This document shows, piece by piece, positions 49,969-57,868 of a DNA stretch of 64,000 bases (positions within the stretch are counted from its first letter, which is position 1; every line of letters starts with the position of its first letter). Below the pieces are notes generated by a model. The model was not told the origin of the DNA. It saw nothing but the letters and a program-made list of their open reading frames with translations, and did no database searches. A program made the translations under genes and the position numbers. The stretch spans positions 155,239 through 219,238 of the forward strand of contig JAUZVC010000004.1 in the NCBI GenBank assembly GCA_031844405.1. The letters are read 5' to 3'. This DNA is from Knoellia sp031844405. GTDB lineage: Bacteria > Actinomycetota > Actinomycetes > Actinomycetales > Dermatophilaceae.

Positions 49969-50610
49969 CTAATTGCCGGAGGCGACCCGTATGCCGGTCA
50001 GTCGCGGGACGATGACCTCGAGCGCCTCGTCGATCTCGCCGGCGCAGCGACGCGCCGCCGCCGCCCCCTGGGCGAACGGGTCCGAGACGTCCCAGCCGAG
50101 GTTGTCGGGGCGTGCCACGGCGAGGGCGGCGTCGAGAGCCGCGAGCCCTGCCTCGTCCGAGGTGCTGCGAGTCAGGGCGTCGGCGAGCTGGCGCAGGCCG
50201 AAGACCTTGGCGGCGTGCTCGGGCCAGCGCTCGGTGATGCGCAGGCGGTGGGCGAACTCGAGGGTGACGACGACGTCGGCCGCGGCGAGGATCTCGCCCG
50301 AGAGGGCGCGGCTGAGGTGCGCGTGGTCGGTGACGCCGCGAGTCTCGAGCTCGCGCGCCATCGCGGGGTCCATGGCGTTGCCGGGGAAGCCGGGCACGCC
50401 GGCGCTCGAGACATCGAGCGACGCCACGGCCGACTCCGCGGAGCCTGCCGCCGACTCCGACGCCTCACCCGGCGCCGGCCCCATCAGCTGTCGCGCCCGG
50501 CGCTCGGCGTACGGCGAGCGGCTGATGTTGGCCGTGCACACGAAGAGCAGGCGCAGCGTCTCGGGTCGTCGCTCGCGCCTCGGCCGCGTGCGGGTCACGT
50601 CCTCGGTCAA
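49969..50610 (-). CDS. Low-molecular-weight protein-tyrosine phosphatase family protein
   Basis: A 213-residue protein with the phosphatase P-loop CTANISRS (Cys25 to Arg31), and DVSDPF near residue 184 with the general-acid Asp. It is longer than the usual 150-160 residues because of an insert of about 25 Ala/Ser-rich residues (PGEASESAAGSAESAVAS). The start is a TTG preceded by AGGAGGGAGACG, which is better supported than a later GTG. It lies beside an exopolysaccharide locus with a BY-kinase (59208), the pairing found in Wzb/Wzc systems, so it may dephosphorylate that kinase. Confidence 0.9.
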   Translation of the reverse strand: MTEDVTRTRPRRERRPETLRLLFVCTANISRSPYAERRARQLMGPAPGEASESAAGSAESAVASLDVSSAGVPGFPGNAMDPAMARELETRGVTDHAHLSRALSGEILAAADVVVTLEFAHRLRITERWPEHAAKVFGLRQLADALTRSTSDEAGLAALDAALAVARPDNLGWDVSDPFAQGAAAARRCAGEIDEALEVIVPRLTGIRVASGN

Positions 50611-50659
50611 CGTCTCCCTCCTCGTGTGAGTGGTCGGTGGTCGTGCGCGGGCGGACGTG

Positions 50660-50701
50660 CGAAGGACGCCGAGCGACGGAGAATGCGCCCGGCGTCCTTC
50701 G
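50660..50701 (-). terminator. Hairpin terminator after the secreted Tat protein
   Basis: A perfect 12-bp stem (50660-50671 with 50690-50701), 18-nt loop, lies past the stop of the gene at 50782 on the minus strand. The remaining bases to 50781 show nothing else. Confidence 0.65.
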
Positions 50702-50781
50702 TGGGAGCCCCGTCCCTGATCGGGGCACGTTCCTTCTTCGGACGCGTGTCGCCGGGCGCTGCTCGCAGGGCCCGGCGTGGG

Positions 50782-51477
50782 TCACGCGCCGGTGTTCGTC
50801 TCGTCCCCTCCGGGCGCGCAGTCGGTGCCGCAGGGAGGTGTCGACGGGAACGAGAACGGGATCGAGAACCAGCCCTCGGCGAGCGGCGGGCTGCTCGGCG
50901 GACCGGGCCAGTAGGGGTGGTCGGGGTCGCTGCCGGGCACCGGGTACTCCGTGTGGCCCCAGGCCATGTCGAGGCGACCGACGGCGTCCGTGTTGGCGCT
51001 GTTGCCCTGCTGCCCGGCGTTGATGATGATCGTGATGCTGCCGCCCGCGGGCACGAGCTCTGCGGTGTTGAGGGGGACCCCGATCGCACCGCCGGTGAAG
51101 CGGCGCGCCGTGTTGTAGCTGAACGGCACCGACGACGTCACGACGAAGTAGGGGTTCATCGTCTCCACGGGCGGCCCGGCCGGCGAGTCCGGGTTGGGGA
51201 CGTTGTTGATCGTCGGGTAGACGTAGAGATCGAGCGCCGTGGGGTTGTTGATCCGCACCGTGAACGTGTAGCCCTTGATGAAGCCGTACGGCTTCTGGCC
51301 GGTGTTGCAGCTGTTGCCCGGCTGCTTGCACGCGCCGAGGAACACGCCGTTGGGCCCGCCACCGGAGGTGGCGTATGCCGGTGTCGCCACGACGAGCGGC
51401 ACGGCGGGAATCGCCCACGCTGCCCCCTTGGCGATCGTGCGTCGTGAAATGCGCCGGTCCTCGCGCTGCTCGGTCAT
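50782..51477 (-). CDS. Exported protein with Tat-type signal, function unknown
   Basis: A 231-residue protein. DRRISRRTIAKGAAWAIPAVPLVVATPAYATSG is a clear twin-arginine signal peptide, closely like that of the protein at 43129. The mature part has a four-Cys pattern (GACKQPGNSCN near the start and CGTDC near the end), and an all-beta segment (YGFIKGYTFTVRINNPTALDLYVYPTINN) like a fibronectin or pilin-type domain. Pro- and Gly-rich ends follow. No catalytic motif is seen. It lies next to a PqqD-like gene and an exopolysaccharide locus, and could be a structural or carrier protein of the surface polymer. Confidence 0.65.
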   Translation of the reverse strand: MTEQREDRRISRRTIAKGAAWAIPAVPLVVATPAYATSGGGPNGVFLGACKQPGNSCNTGQKPYGFIKGYTFTVRINNPTALDLYVYPTINNVPNPDSPAGPPVETMNPYFVVTSSVPFSYNTARRFTGGAIGVPLNTAELVPAGGSITIIINAGQQGNSANTDAVGRLDMAWGHTEYPVPGSDPDHPYWPGPPSSPPLAEGWFSIPFSFPSTPPCGTDCAPGGDETNTGA

Positions 51478-51607
51478 CGGACTCTCCCCTGGGTGGTCAG
51501 TCGGCTAGCACGTTGAACGTAGCCCCGGGCCAGCCCCTTCGTTCCGGGATCACCGGGCGGGGGTCAGAAATAGGCCCGTCCTGACCAGCCGGGCCATGTC
51601 GAGCGGG

Positions 51608-51880
51608 CTAGTCAGAGGGGGTGAGGAGACCCGTCTCGACGAGCCGGACGAGATAGGCCTCGACGTCGTCGGCGATCTCCTCGCGCGGGAGGCCCACGGC
51701 TCTGGCGACCGCGGTGGCGACGTCGGTCTCCCCCTCTGCGGCGAAGGTCCAGATGAGCGCCGCCGTGCCCTCGAGGGCGACCGGCTCACCGTCGGGCAGA
51801 CGCATGAGGAAGACCTGGGGGAGGCCGTCCGCATCCCGCTCGACGTGGGCGACTCGCTCTGGGACGGAGTAGGCCGTCAC
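51608..51880 (-). CDS. PqqD-like (RiPP recognition element) protein
   Basis: A 90-residue protein with the PqqD winged-helix fold: VPERVAHVERDADGLPQVFLMRLPDGEPVALEGTAALIWTFAAEGETDVATAVARAVGLPREEIADDVEAYLVRLVETGLL. Proteins of this fold bind leader peptides, or act as carriers in polysaccharide operons. The GTG start overlaps the nucleotidyltransferase stop (GTGA), so the two are coupled. No radical-SAM or peptidase gene is nearby, so it is not a normal peptide-modification operon. Confidence 0.8.
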   Translation of the reverse strand: MTAYSVPERVAHVERDADGLPQVFLMRLPDGEPVALEGTAALIWTFAAEGETDVATAVARAVGLPREEIADDVEAYLVRLVETGLLTPSD

Positions 51881-52749
51881 CGGCCTCTCCTCTCCCGGGC
51901 TGCGGCCCGAAGCAGTGCGACCAGCTCTCGTGTCCCGGCGCGGGAACGCGAGAAGTATGCCGCAGCGACCTCGCGTGTCGTCGGAGGCCTGCCGAGGCGC
52001 GTCTCCATGCGTCGCCGGTTCGGCAGGAGCAGGTGGACTGCCGTGCGCACCTTCGCCCGGCGGGTGGGGGCGGCCCGCACTCTGGCCACGAGGACCCGCG
52101 CCTGCGAGGTCTCCCTGGACGACAGGGCCCGCCAGAGGTCGTGCCCCGGCCTGCCCGCGAACTGGGCGAGACGCCCGGTCCCGGCGGCGAGCGCGACCTC
52201 GGCCCCGACGTCCCTCGCGAGGGCGAGCAGCTCCTCGCGCTCCGCCTCGGTGGCGTCGTCCCAGCTCCGGCGGATGTCCGGCGAGGCGAGGGCGCCGGCC
52301 CTGGTCGCGTGGAGGACGAGGAGCAGGCGCTGCGCCGCCAGCGAGGGGACCGGGCACGGGACACCGGCGATGACGGCCGTGCGCCGGTCGGCCCACAGCC
52401 GGTCGAAGGCATCCTCCCCACCGTCGAGCCCCGGGAAGCTCCGGTGGACGTCGACGGGTGCGAGCACCGGGTGGACGAGCGTCGAGGCGTGCTCGAAGGC
52501 GGAGCCGTCCTCGAAGCGGTAGGTCGTCGTCCAGCCGTGGGCGTGCAGGGTGTCGACGAGGCGGTCGACGTGGCCGGGCCTGACGAGGACGTCGGCGTCG
52601 ATGCTCTGCCGCTCACCCTCCGTGAGGCGCTGGTCGACGGCGGGTCCCTTCACGTGGAGCAGGTCGACCCCCGAGTCCTCGGCGAGCACCTGGAGGGTGG
52701 CGTGCGAGAAGCGGATGCCGACCGACCAGGGCATGACGGGGTCGTCCAC
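51877..52749 (-). CDS. Nucleotidyltransferase family protein (NTP_transf_5-like)
   Basis: A 290-residue protein with a polymerase-beta-like nucleotidyltransferase core: LLHVKGPAVDQRLTEGERQSIDADVLVRPGHVDRLVDTLHAHGW resembles the family annotated NTP_transf_5, with HVKGP and DADVLV as the likely metal and nucleotide motif. The rest is helical. The gene has a leaderless-type promoter (TAATGT, 6 nt, GTG). It overlaps the PqqD-like gene. In proteobacterial exopolysaccharide (HPr-rel-A/exosortase) loci similar PqqD-NTase pairs occur. What it nucleotidylates is unknown. Confidence 0.75.
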   Translation of the reverse strand: MDDPVMPWSVGIRFSHATLQVLAEDSGVDLLHVKGPAVDQRLTEGERQSIDADVLVRPGHVDRLVDTLHAHGWTTTYRFEDGSAFEHASTLVHPVLAPVDVHRSFPGLDGGEDAFDRLWADRRTAVIAGVPCPVPSLAAQRLLLVLHATRAGALASPDIRRSWDDATEAEREELLALARDVGAEVALAAGTGRLAQFAGRPGHDLWRALSSRETSQARVLVARVRAAPTRRAKVRTAVHLLLPNRRRMETRLGRPPTTREVAAAYFSRSRAGTRELVALLRAAARERRGR

Positions 52750-52755
52750 GTCTCG

Positions 52756-52761
52756 ACATTA
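52756..52761 (-). promoter_or_regulatory. -10 box of a leaderless promoter (nucleotidyltransferase-PqqD)
   Basis: TAATGT on the minus strand, 6 nt, then the GTG at 52749. A second, plus-strand TAACCT box (52794-52799) may serve the epimerase. Confidence 0.5.
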
Positions 52762-52847
52762 CCGAGTCGCCGGTGCACCTGTCCGGCCGCTGATAACCTG
52801 CGCTCATCTCGCCCGACGAGGGCGTCTCCCGGCGTGAGGGGTGGCAC

Positions 52848-53792
52848 GTGAAGGTCGTCGTGACCGGTGGGGCGGGCTTCATCGGCGCCAACCTCGGGCG
52901 CGAGCTGTTGCGTCGCGCCGAGGTCGATGAGGTGGTCGCCCTCGACGACCTGTCGACCGGCTCGAAGGACAACCTCGCCGGCACCGGCGTCACGCTCCTC
53001 GAGGGGACGATCCTCGACCCGGACGCCCTCGACGCGGCCTGTGAGGGCGCGAGCGCGGTCGTCCACCTCGGCGCCCTCCCGTCCGTGCCGCGCTCGGTCC
53101 GCGACCCCTTGGCCTCGCACCACGCCAACGCCACGGGCACCCTCGAGGTCCTCCAGGCAGCGCGCCGTGCCGGCGACCTCCACGTCGTCTCGGCCTCGTC
53201 GTCGTCGGTCTACGGCGCCAACCGTGAGCTCCCGAAGCGCGAGAGCATGCGCACGGCCCCGATCTCCCCGTATGCCGTGAGCAAGCAGGCGACCGAGGCC
53301 TACACCCTTTCCTTCGGGCACACCTACGGACTGCCGACGATGGCCTTCCGCTTCTTCAACGTCTACGGCCCGCTCCAGGCCGCAGGCCACGCCTACGCCG
53401 CCGTGCTGCCGGCCTTCATCGACGCGGCCCTGCGCGGTCGCCCGCTGACGATCCACGGCGACGGCGAGCAGACCCGCGACTTCACCTTCGTCGGCACGGT
53501 GACCCGGGTGCTCGCCGACGCGGTCGTGCGCCGCGTCAGCGACCTCGAGCCGGTCAACCTCGCCTTCGGCAGCCGCACCTCGCTCAACAGCGTCGTCGAC
53601 GAGCTCGAGGGGATCCTCGGGTTCCGGCCGGAGGTCGAGCACGTCGAGCCCCGCCCCGGCGACGTCCGCGACTCCCAGGCCGACAACTCCCGGCTGCTCT
53701 CGCACTTCCCCGAGGTGCAGCCCGTTCCGCTCCGCGAGGGCCTGCGGGCGACGGTCGACTGGTTCCGGACGCTGCCCGACCACGACGGCTGA
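52848..53792 (+). CDS. NAD-dependent sugar epimerase/dehydratase
   Basis: A 314-residue extended short-chain dehydrogenase. The NAD motif GGAGFIG is at 7-13, and the catalytic set is SSSSVYG (Ser/Tyr region) and Tyr142-x3-Lys146 (SPYAVSKQATE). It is nearest to UDP-N-acetylglucosamine or UDP-glucose 4-epimerase types (GalE/WbpP). It starts with GTG after GAGGGG. It likely supplies an epimerised nucleotide sugar for the exopolysaccharide made by the neighbouring genes. The ligase-type gene follows after 14 nt. Confidence 0.9.
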   Translation: MKVVVTGGAGFIGANLGRELLRRAEVDEVVALDDLSTGSKDNLAGTGVTLLEGTILDPDALDAACEGASAVVHLGALPSVPRSVRDPLASHHANATGTLEVLQAARRAGDLHVVSASSSSVYGANRELPKRESMRTAPISPYAVSKQATEAYTLSFGHTYGLPTMAFRFFNVYGPLQAAGHAYAAVLPAFIDAALRGRPLTIHGDGEQTRDFTFVGTVTRVLADAVVRRVSDLEPVNLAFGSRTSLNSVVDELEGILGFRPEVEHVEPRPGDVRDSQADNSRLLSHFPEVQPVPLREGLRATVDWFRTLPDHDG

Positions 53793-53806
53793 CGCGGCGG
53801 GACGTC

Positions 53807-54892
53807 GTGGGCCGGCCGTGGCGCCTCGTCGGGCGCCCCGGCGCGCTCGCGCTCGCCCTGCTGGGTGCGTGGATGCTCTGGTCGCTGGTGAGCGCCGTGC
53901 GCGGCGAAGCAGGATGGCGGCCGGTCCTCCCCTGGGTCCTCTGCCCGCTCGTCCTCGTCGCCGGGGCGGCCGGCGGCGCAGCGCTGCGCCGGCGTGCGCG
54001 CTCCCCCGCCGTGCCGGTCGCTCTCGCCCTCACGTCGACGTCCCTCGTCCTCGGCGCGCTGCTCGTCGTCGACTCCGGCAAGGCACCGCTCGGCTACCCC
54101 AACGCCAACGCCGCACTGGCCGTGCAGCTCGTCGCGCTCTCGGGGCTGGTCCTGCTCGCGGCACCGGCCGAGGCGGCGCGAGGACGCCTGCTGCTCGTGG
54201 CGTCGGCGGTCGCCGCCGGCCTCGCCGTGGGGCTCAACCGGTCGGCCGCGGGAGTCGCGGTGCTCCTCGCCGTCGGGATCGTCGTCGTGCTCATGGTGTG
54301 GCGGAGGCCGGTCTCGAGGGCATGGCGGGTGGCGGCGGTGGCCCTCGGTGCGGTGGCGTCTGCCGTGGCGGCGGGCCTCATCGTGGTCGCCGCCCGTGAG
54401 CCGGTCTTCCCGCAGTGGGCGCGGACCGCCTTCGACCCGGCACGCGAGCAGCTGTGGCAGGACGCCGTGTCGCTGTGGCAGCAGCGGCCGCTCACTGGGT
54501 CCGGTCCCGGGTCCTTCGCCCGTGCGACCACGCTGGCCGCCGACGCCGACACGGTGGCCGCGCACTCGTCGGTCCTCCAGGTCGGCGCCGAGACCGGCTG
54601 GGTCGGGGTCGGCTTCCTCGCCCTCACGGGTCTCGCAGGGCTTCTCTGGACAGCGCGCGGCCGCACGCCCGAAGCGGTCGTGGGTGCCGCCGGCTGGACG
54701 GCGCTCCTCGTGCACTCGACCGCCGACCACCTCGTCGAGTTCGGTCCGGTGGTGCTCCTCGCAGGCGCCGTCGTGGGCTGGGCCGGAACGAGCGGCCTCG
54801 AGACGAGCGACCCAGGCGCGAGCCGCCGAGGCGGCGGCGACCGGTCAGAAGAGCTCGACGTCGCCGAGCGTGAGCGCCCACTCCCCGGGTGA
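53807..54892 (+). CDS. O-antigen ligase/polymerase family membrane protein
   Basis: A 361-residue protein with about nine membrane segments. The region RPLTGSGPGSFARATTLAADADTVAAHSSVLQVGAETGWVGVGFLAL is the Wzy_C/WaaL pattern of glycan ligases and polymerases. It begins with GTG 14 nt after the epimerase. The short C-terminal cytosolic tail overlaps the convergent GNAT gene by 48 nt. It likely joins or polymerises repeat units outside the membrane; the polymer is not known. Confidence 0.85.
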   Translation: MGRPWRLVGRPGALALALLGAWMLWSLVSAVRGEAGWRPVLPWVLCPLVLVAGAAGGAALRRRARSPAVPVALALTSTSLVLGALLVVDSGKAPLGYPNANAALAVQLVALSGLVLLAAPAEAARGRLLLVASAVAAGLAVGLNRSAAGVAVLLAVGIVVVLMVWRRPVSRAWRVAAVALGAVASAVAAGLIVVAAREPVFPQWARTAFDPAREQLWQDAVSLWQQRPLTGSGPGSFARATTLAADADTVAAHSSVLQVGAETGWVGVGFLALTGLAGLLWTARGRTPEAVVGAAGWTALLVHSTADHLVEFGPVVLLAGAVVGWAGTSGLETSDPGASRRGGGDRSEELDVAERERPLPG

Positions 54893-55825
54893 CGGCGGTG
54901 ACGCCGCGAGCGGCCGGGTCGTGAGGAGCGGACCCTGCTTCGGGAGCGGGAACAGGCCCGCGGACCGTCCGGTGCGCAGACCGATCGCGTAGTCGGCGCC
55001 GGTGTCGGTGAGCACCCGGCGCACGAGGCGGGCGCCCGTCGCCACGTCGGGCACGAGCTGCTCGAGGATCGCGGCCTCGACGGCGGCACCGCGGCGGCGC
55101 AGGCGGAAGACGAGCCCGCCGGCCGAGGGGTCGCCCTCGGACGCGAGGGCCACCCGGTAGTGCAGCGGCTCGAAGCGCGTGCGCCATGCGAGGTAGTCCG
55201 GAGTCCGGCGGGTGCGCACCCCGGTCGCCGGGTCGTGACGCAGCAGCTGCTCGGCGAGCTCGGGTGTCGCGAACGCCTCGCGGGCGTCGAGCCCGACGTC
55301 GGTGCGCTCGGACCAGAGGCTGGCCGGGACCTTCGAGGTCGCCATCGAGACAAGGGCTCGCGGACCCCGCGGCAGGACCCCGACGGGCAGCCGGCGGGCG
55401 AGCGTCCAGCCCATCTTGAGGTAGCCGGGGCGGCTCTGGTCGTTCGGCGTGTTGAAGACGATGCCGTCCCCTGCGAGGGTCAGCTCCGCGACGCCCTGCA
55501 GGGTGAGCGTCCGGAAGATCCCGAGCCCCCGGTAGTCCGGGTCGGTCGCGGTGTCGACGGCACGCACGGCGCGCAGGACCTTGCCGTCGGGCCGGAGGAA
55601 CTCCCACCGCAAGAAGGTCCGGTAGCCGACGACGACACCGTCGTGCAGGGCCACCCACGCGGGCGAGGGGCCGAAGGCGTTGTCCTTGTGCTTCCACGTG
55701 AGGAAGGCCTCGTAGTGCGGGTCGTCGACCTTGCCGAGCGAGGCCCGCAGCATGGGGAGGACCGTGGCGTCGTCGTCGGGCTCGGCCCGTCTGACGACGA
55801 GGTCCTGCGCCGTGACCGAACCCAT
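54845..55825 (-). CDS. GNAT family acetyltransferase (EPS locus)
   Basis: A 326-residue GNAT-type protein with two related halves; the first has AVRAVDTATDPDYRGLGIFRTLTLQGV (acetyl-CoA site) and the segment IVFNTPNDQSRPGYLKMGW that is common in GNAT proteins of exopolysaccharide loci. It may acetylate a sugar residue of the polymer. The ATG at 55825 is preceded by a GGGGGCAGGG stretch. Its 3' end overlaps the convergent ligase gene. It is divergent from the GT4 gene at 55920. Confidence 0.82.
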   Translation of the reverse strand: MGSVTAQDLVVRRAEPDDDATVLPMLRASLGKVDDPHYEAFLTWKHKDNAFGPSPAWVALHDGVVVGYRTFLRWEFLRPDGKVLRAVRAVDTATDPDYRGLGIFRTLTLQGVAELTLAGDGIVFNTPNDQSRPGYLKMGWTLARRLPVGVLPRGPRALVSMATSKVPASLWSERTDVGLDAREAFATPELAEQLLRHDPATGVRTRRTPDYLAWRTRFEPLHYRVALASEGDPSAGGLVFRLRRRGAAVEAAILEQLVPDVATGARLVRRVLTDTGADYAIGLRTGRSAGLFPLPKQGPLLTTRPLAASPPSPGEWALTLGDVELF

Positions 55826-55919
55826 CCCTGCCCCCGTCCGTCGTTGGTAGCCTCAGCGAGTCTAGGGCGGCGCACCGGCCGCCCGCCGGGCTTCGGCGAC
55901 GCGAGCAGGGAGGGCGCGA

Positions 55920-57059
55920 GTGGCTGCTGCTCCCCCGCCGGCGGGGCGCGTGCGCGTCCTCTGGCTCGTCAAGGGGCTCGGCCCCGGCGGGGCCGAGCAG
56001 CTGCTCCTGCTCGCTGCCGGCGTCGTCGACCGGTCGCGCTTCGACTACCGCGTCGCCTACGTCCGGCAGGACAAGACGCACCTCGTCCCGGAGCTCGAGG
56101 CCGTGGGGCTCACGCCCGAACGTCTCGGGGCGCGCACGACCGTCCCCGGCGGGTGGGTCACCGACCTGGCCCGGGCCATGTCCGAGGTCGACGTCGTCCA
56201 CGCCCACTCCCCCGTCCTCGCGTCGACGGCACGCCTCCTCGCCCGGGCGATCCCGCGCTCCCGGCGCCCCGCCGTCGTCACGACCGAGCACAACGAGTGG
56301 ACGAGCCACCGCCGCCCGACCCGCCTGCTCAACGCGGCGACCGCCCCGCTCGACACGCACCACTGGGCCGTGAGCGAGCAGGTCCGCCAGACGGTCTGGC
56401 CCTCACGCCGCGACGGCTTCCAGGTGCTCATCCACGGCATCGACCCCGACGCCGTGCGACCTCGCGCGGACGCCCGACGCACCCTGCGCGCAGAGCTCGG
56501 TGTCGCCGATGACGACGTCCTCTCGCTCACCGTCGCCAACCTGCGGCGCAACAAGGACTACCCCACCCTCCTGCGGGCCGCCCGGCTCGCCCTCGACCGG
56601 GAGCCGCGGCTGTGCTTCGCCGCCGTCGGACAGGGACCACTCGTCGACGAGGTCGCCGCGCTGCACGCGTCGCTGGGCCTCGGCGACCGCTTCCGGCTGC
56701 TCGGCTTCCGCCGTGACGTCCACGACCTCATGGCCGCTGCCGACGTGTTCACCCTCGCCTCGGCCCACGAGGGGCTCCCGGTCGCGGTCATGGAGGCGTT
56801 CGCCAGCGGCCTGCCCGTCGTCGCGACGAGGGTGGGTGGGCTCCCCCAGCAGGTCGAGGAGGGCGTGCACGGGCTCCTCGTGCCGCCGGGCGACGCCGGC
56901 GCCCTCGCCACCGCGCTCGCCTCCCTGGCCGGCGACGCCGACCTGCGCAAACGCATGGGTGAGGCGGCGCGGGAGCGCTCCACGGCATACGACATCCGGC
57001 GGGCCGTGGCGGAGCAGGAACGCGTGTATGCCGTCCTGTCCCGTCGCGCGCGCCGCTAG
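55920..57059 (+). CDS. GT4-type glycosyltransferase
   Basis: A 379-residue GT-B glycosyltransferase. KGLGPGGAEQLLLLAA is the N-terminal glycine loop, TTEHNEWTSH is in the acceptor domain, and the donor domain has ANLRRNKDYPTLLRAA and ASAHEGLPVAVMEAFASGLPVVAT, with the EX7E motif of the family. GTG start. Its acceptor is probably a lipid-linked sugar of the surface polymer. It overlaps the convergent deacetylase by 4 nt. Two octamers lie near the 3' end. Confidence 0.9.
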   Translation: MAAAPPPAGRVRVLWLVKGLGPGGAEQLLLLAAGVVDRSRFDYRVAYVRQDKTHLVPELEAVGLTPERLGARTTVPGGWVTDLARAMSEVDVVHAHSPVLASTARLLARAIPRSRRPAVVTTEHNEWTSHRRPTRLLNAATAPLDTHHWAVSEQVRQTVWPSRRDGFQVLIHGIDPDAVRPRADARRTLRAELGVADDDVLSLTVANLRRNKDYPTLLRAARLALDREPRLCFAAVGQGPLVDEVAALHASLGLGDRFRLLGFRRDVHDLMAAADVFTLASAHEGLPVAVMEAFASGLPVVATRVGGLPQQVEEGVHGLLVPPGDAGALATALASLAGDADLRKRMGEAARERSTAYDIRRAVAEQERVYAVLSRRARR

Positions 57060-57868
57060 CGTCCGAGCCCTGCGGCCTTGCCGAGCCGGACGGCTGCGGC
57101 GTAGGCCCGCTCGGGACCGAGCCCGCCGGTGAGCTTGGCGGCGAAGAACTCGATCGGGTCGGACTGGCGCACCGGCACGCGGGCGAGGCGCATGCGGTCG
57201 GTGTCGGGCGCGTTGCGACCCAGGCGACCCGTCGACGCGCTGCGGAAACGGGCGCGGAGGGCGTCCTCCATCGACGGGACGGGGATCCCCCAGGGATAGG
57301 TGAAGTGGCGCGTCGTCACACCGAGGTGGTCCTCGACGGCCTCGGTGCACCGGTCGAGGTCGTCCTCGCCGAGCACCTCGGGCCGGACATGGCCGTGGGT
57401 GTGGTTGCCCACCGTGCAAAGGCCGGAGGCGACGAGCTCGCCCAGCTGGTCCCACGTCATGCCCCGGCCGGCCCGGCCCTTGGCGGTCGAGCCCTCCCAC
57501 ACCATCGTCTCGCCGACGAAGCCGGACGCGAGGTAGACGGTGAACGGCAGTCCGCGCTCGCGCAGCAACGGCCAGGCGTGCGCGTGGACGTCGTCGAAGC
57601 CGTCGTCGAAGGTGAGCACGACACTCGGCCGGGTGTCCCCCTCGTCGAGCCGGTCGAGGGCGGTGTCGAGGGGGACGACGTCGTGTCCGGCGAGGAGGTC
57701 GAGCTGGCGCTCGAAGGCGGCGGTGGGCAGGTCGAGCTCGTCCGGTGTCCCGCCCCCGATGCGGTGGTAGATGAGCAGGCTTGCGCCCGTGGCGGGCGAG
57801 GCGCGCGAGGTGTGGACGAGGACCTGCTTGAGGCGGCGGCGCAGGCTCCTCGGGTCAGCGACGGGCAC
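57056..57868 (-). CDS. Polysaccharide deacetylase (NodB/CE4)
   Basis: A 270-residue CE4 deacetylase. TFDDGF (86-91) contains the catalytic Asp and the metal Asp, and NHTHGH (155-160) gives the two metal-binding histidines. No signal peptide is present; a basic N-terminal (SLRRRLKQVLVHTSRA) replaces it, so it may be cytosolic or membrane-attached. It would remove N-acetyl groups from the polymer or its lipid intermediate. Its GTG start overlaps the polymerase stop by 14 nt, and the two are translated together. Confidence 0.92.
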   Translation of the reverse strand: MPVADPRSLRRRLKQVLVHTSRASPATGASLLIYHRIGGGTPDELDLPTAAFERQLDLLAGHDVVPLDTALDRLDEGDTRPSVVLTFDDGFDDVHAHAWPLLRERGLPFTVYLASGFVGETMVWEGSTAKGRAGRGMTWDQLGELVASGLCTVGNHTHGHVRPEVLGEDDLDRCTEAVEDHLGVTTRHFTYPWGIPVPSMEDALRARFRSASTGRLGRNAPDTDRMRLARVPVRQSDPIEFFAAKLTGGLGPERAYAAAVRLGKAAGLGR

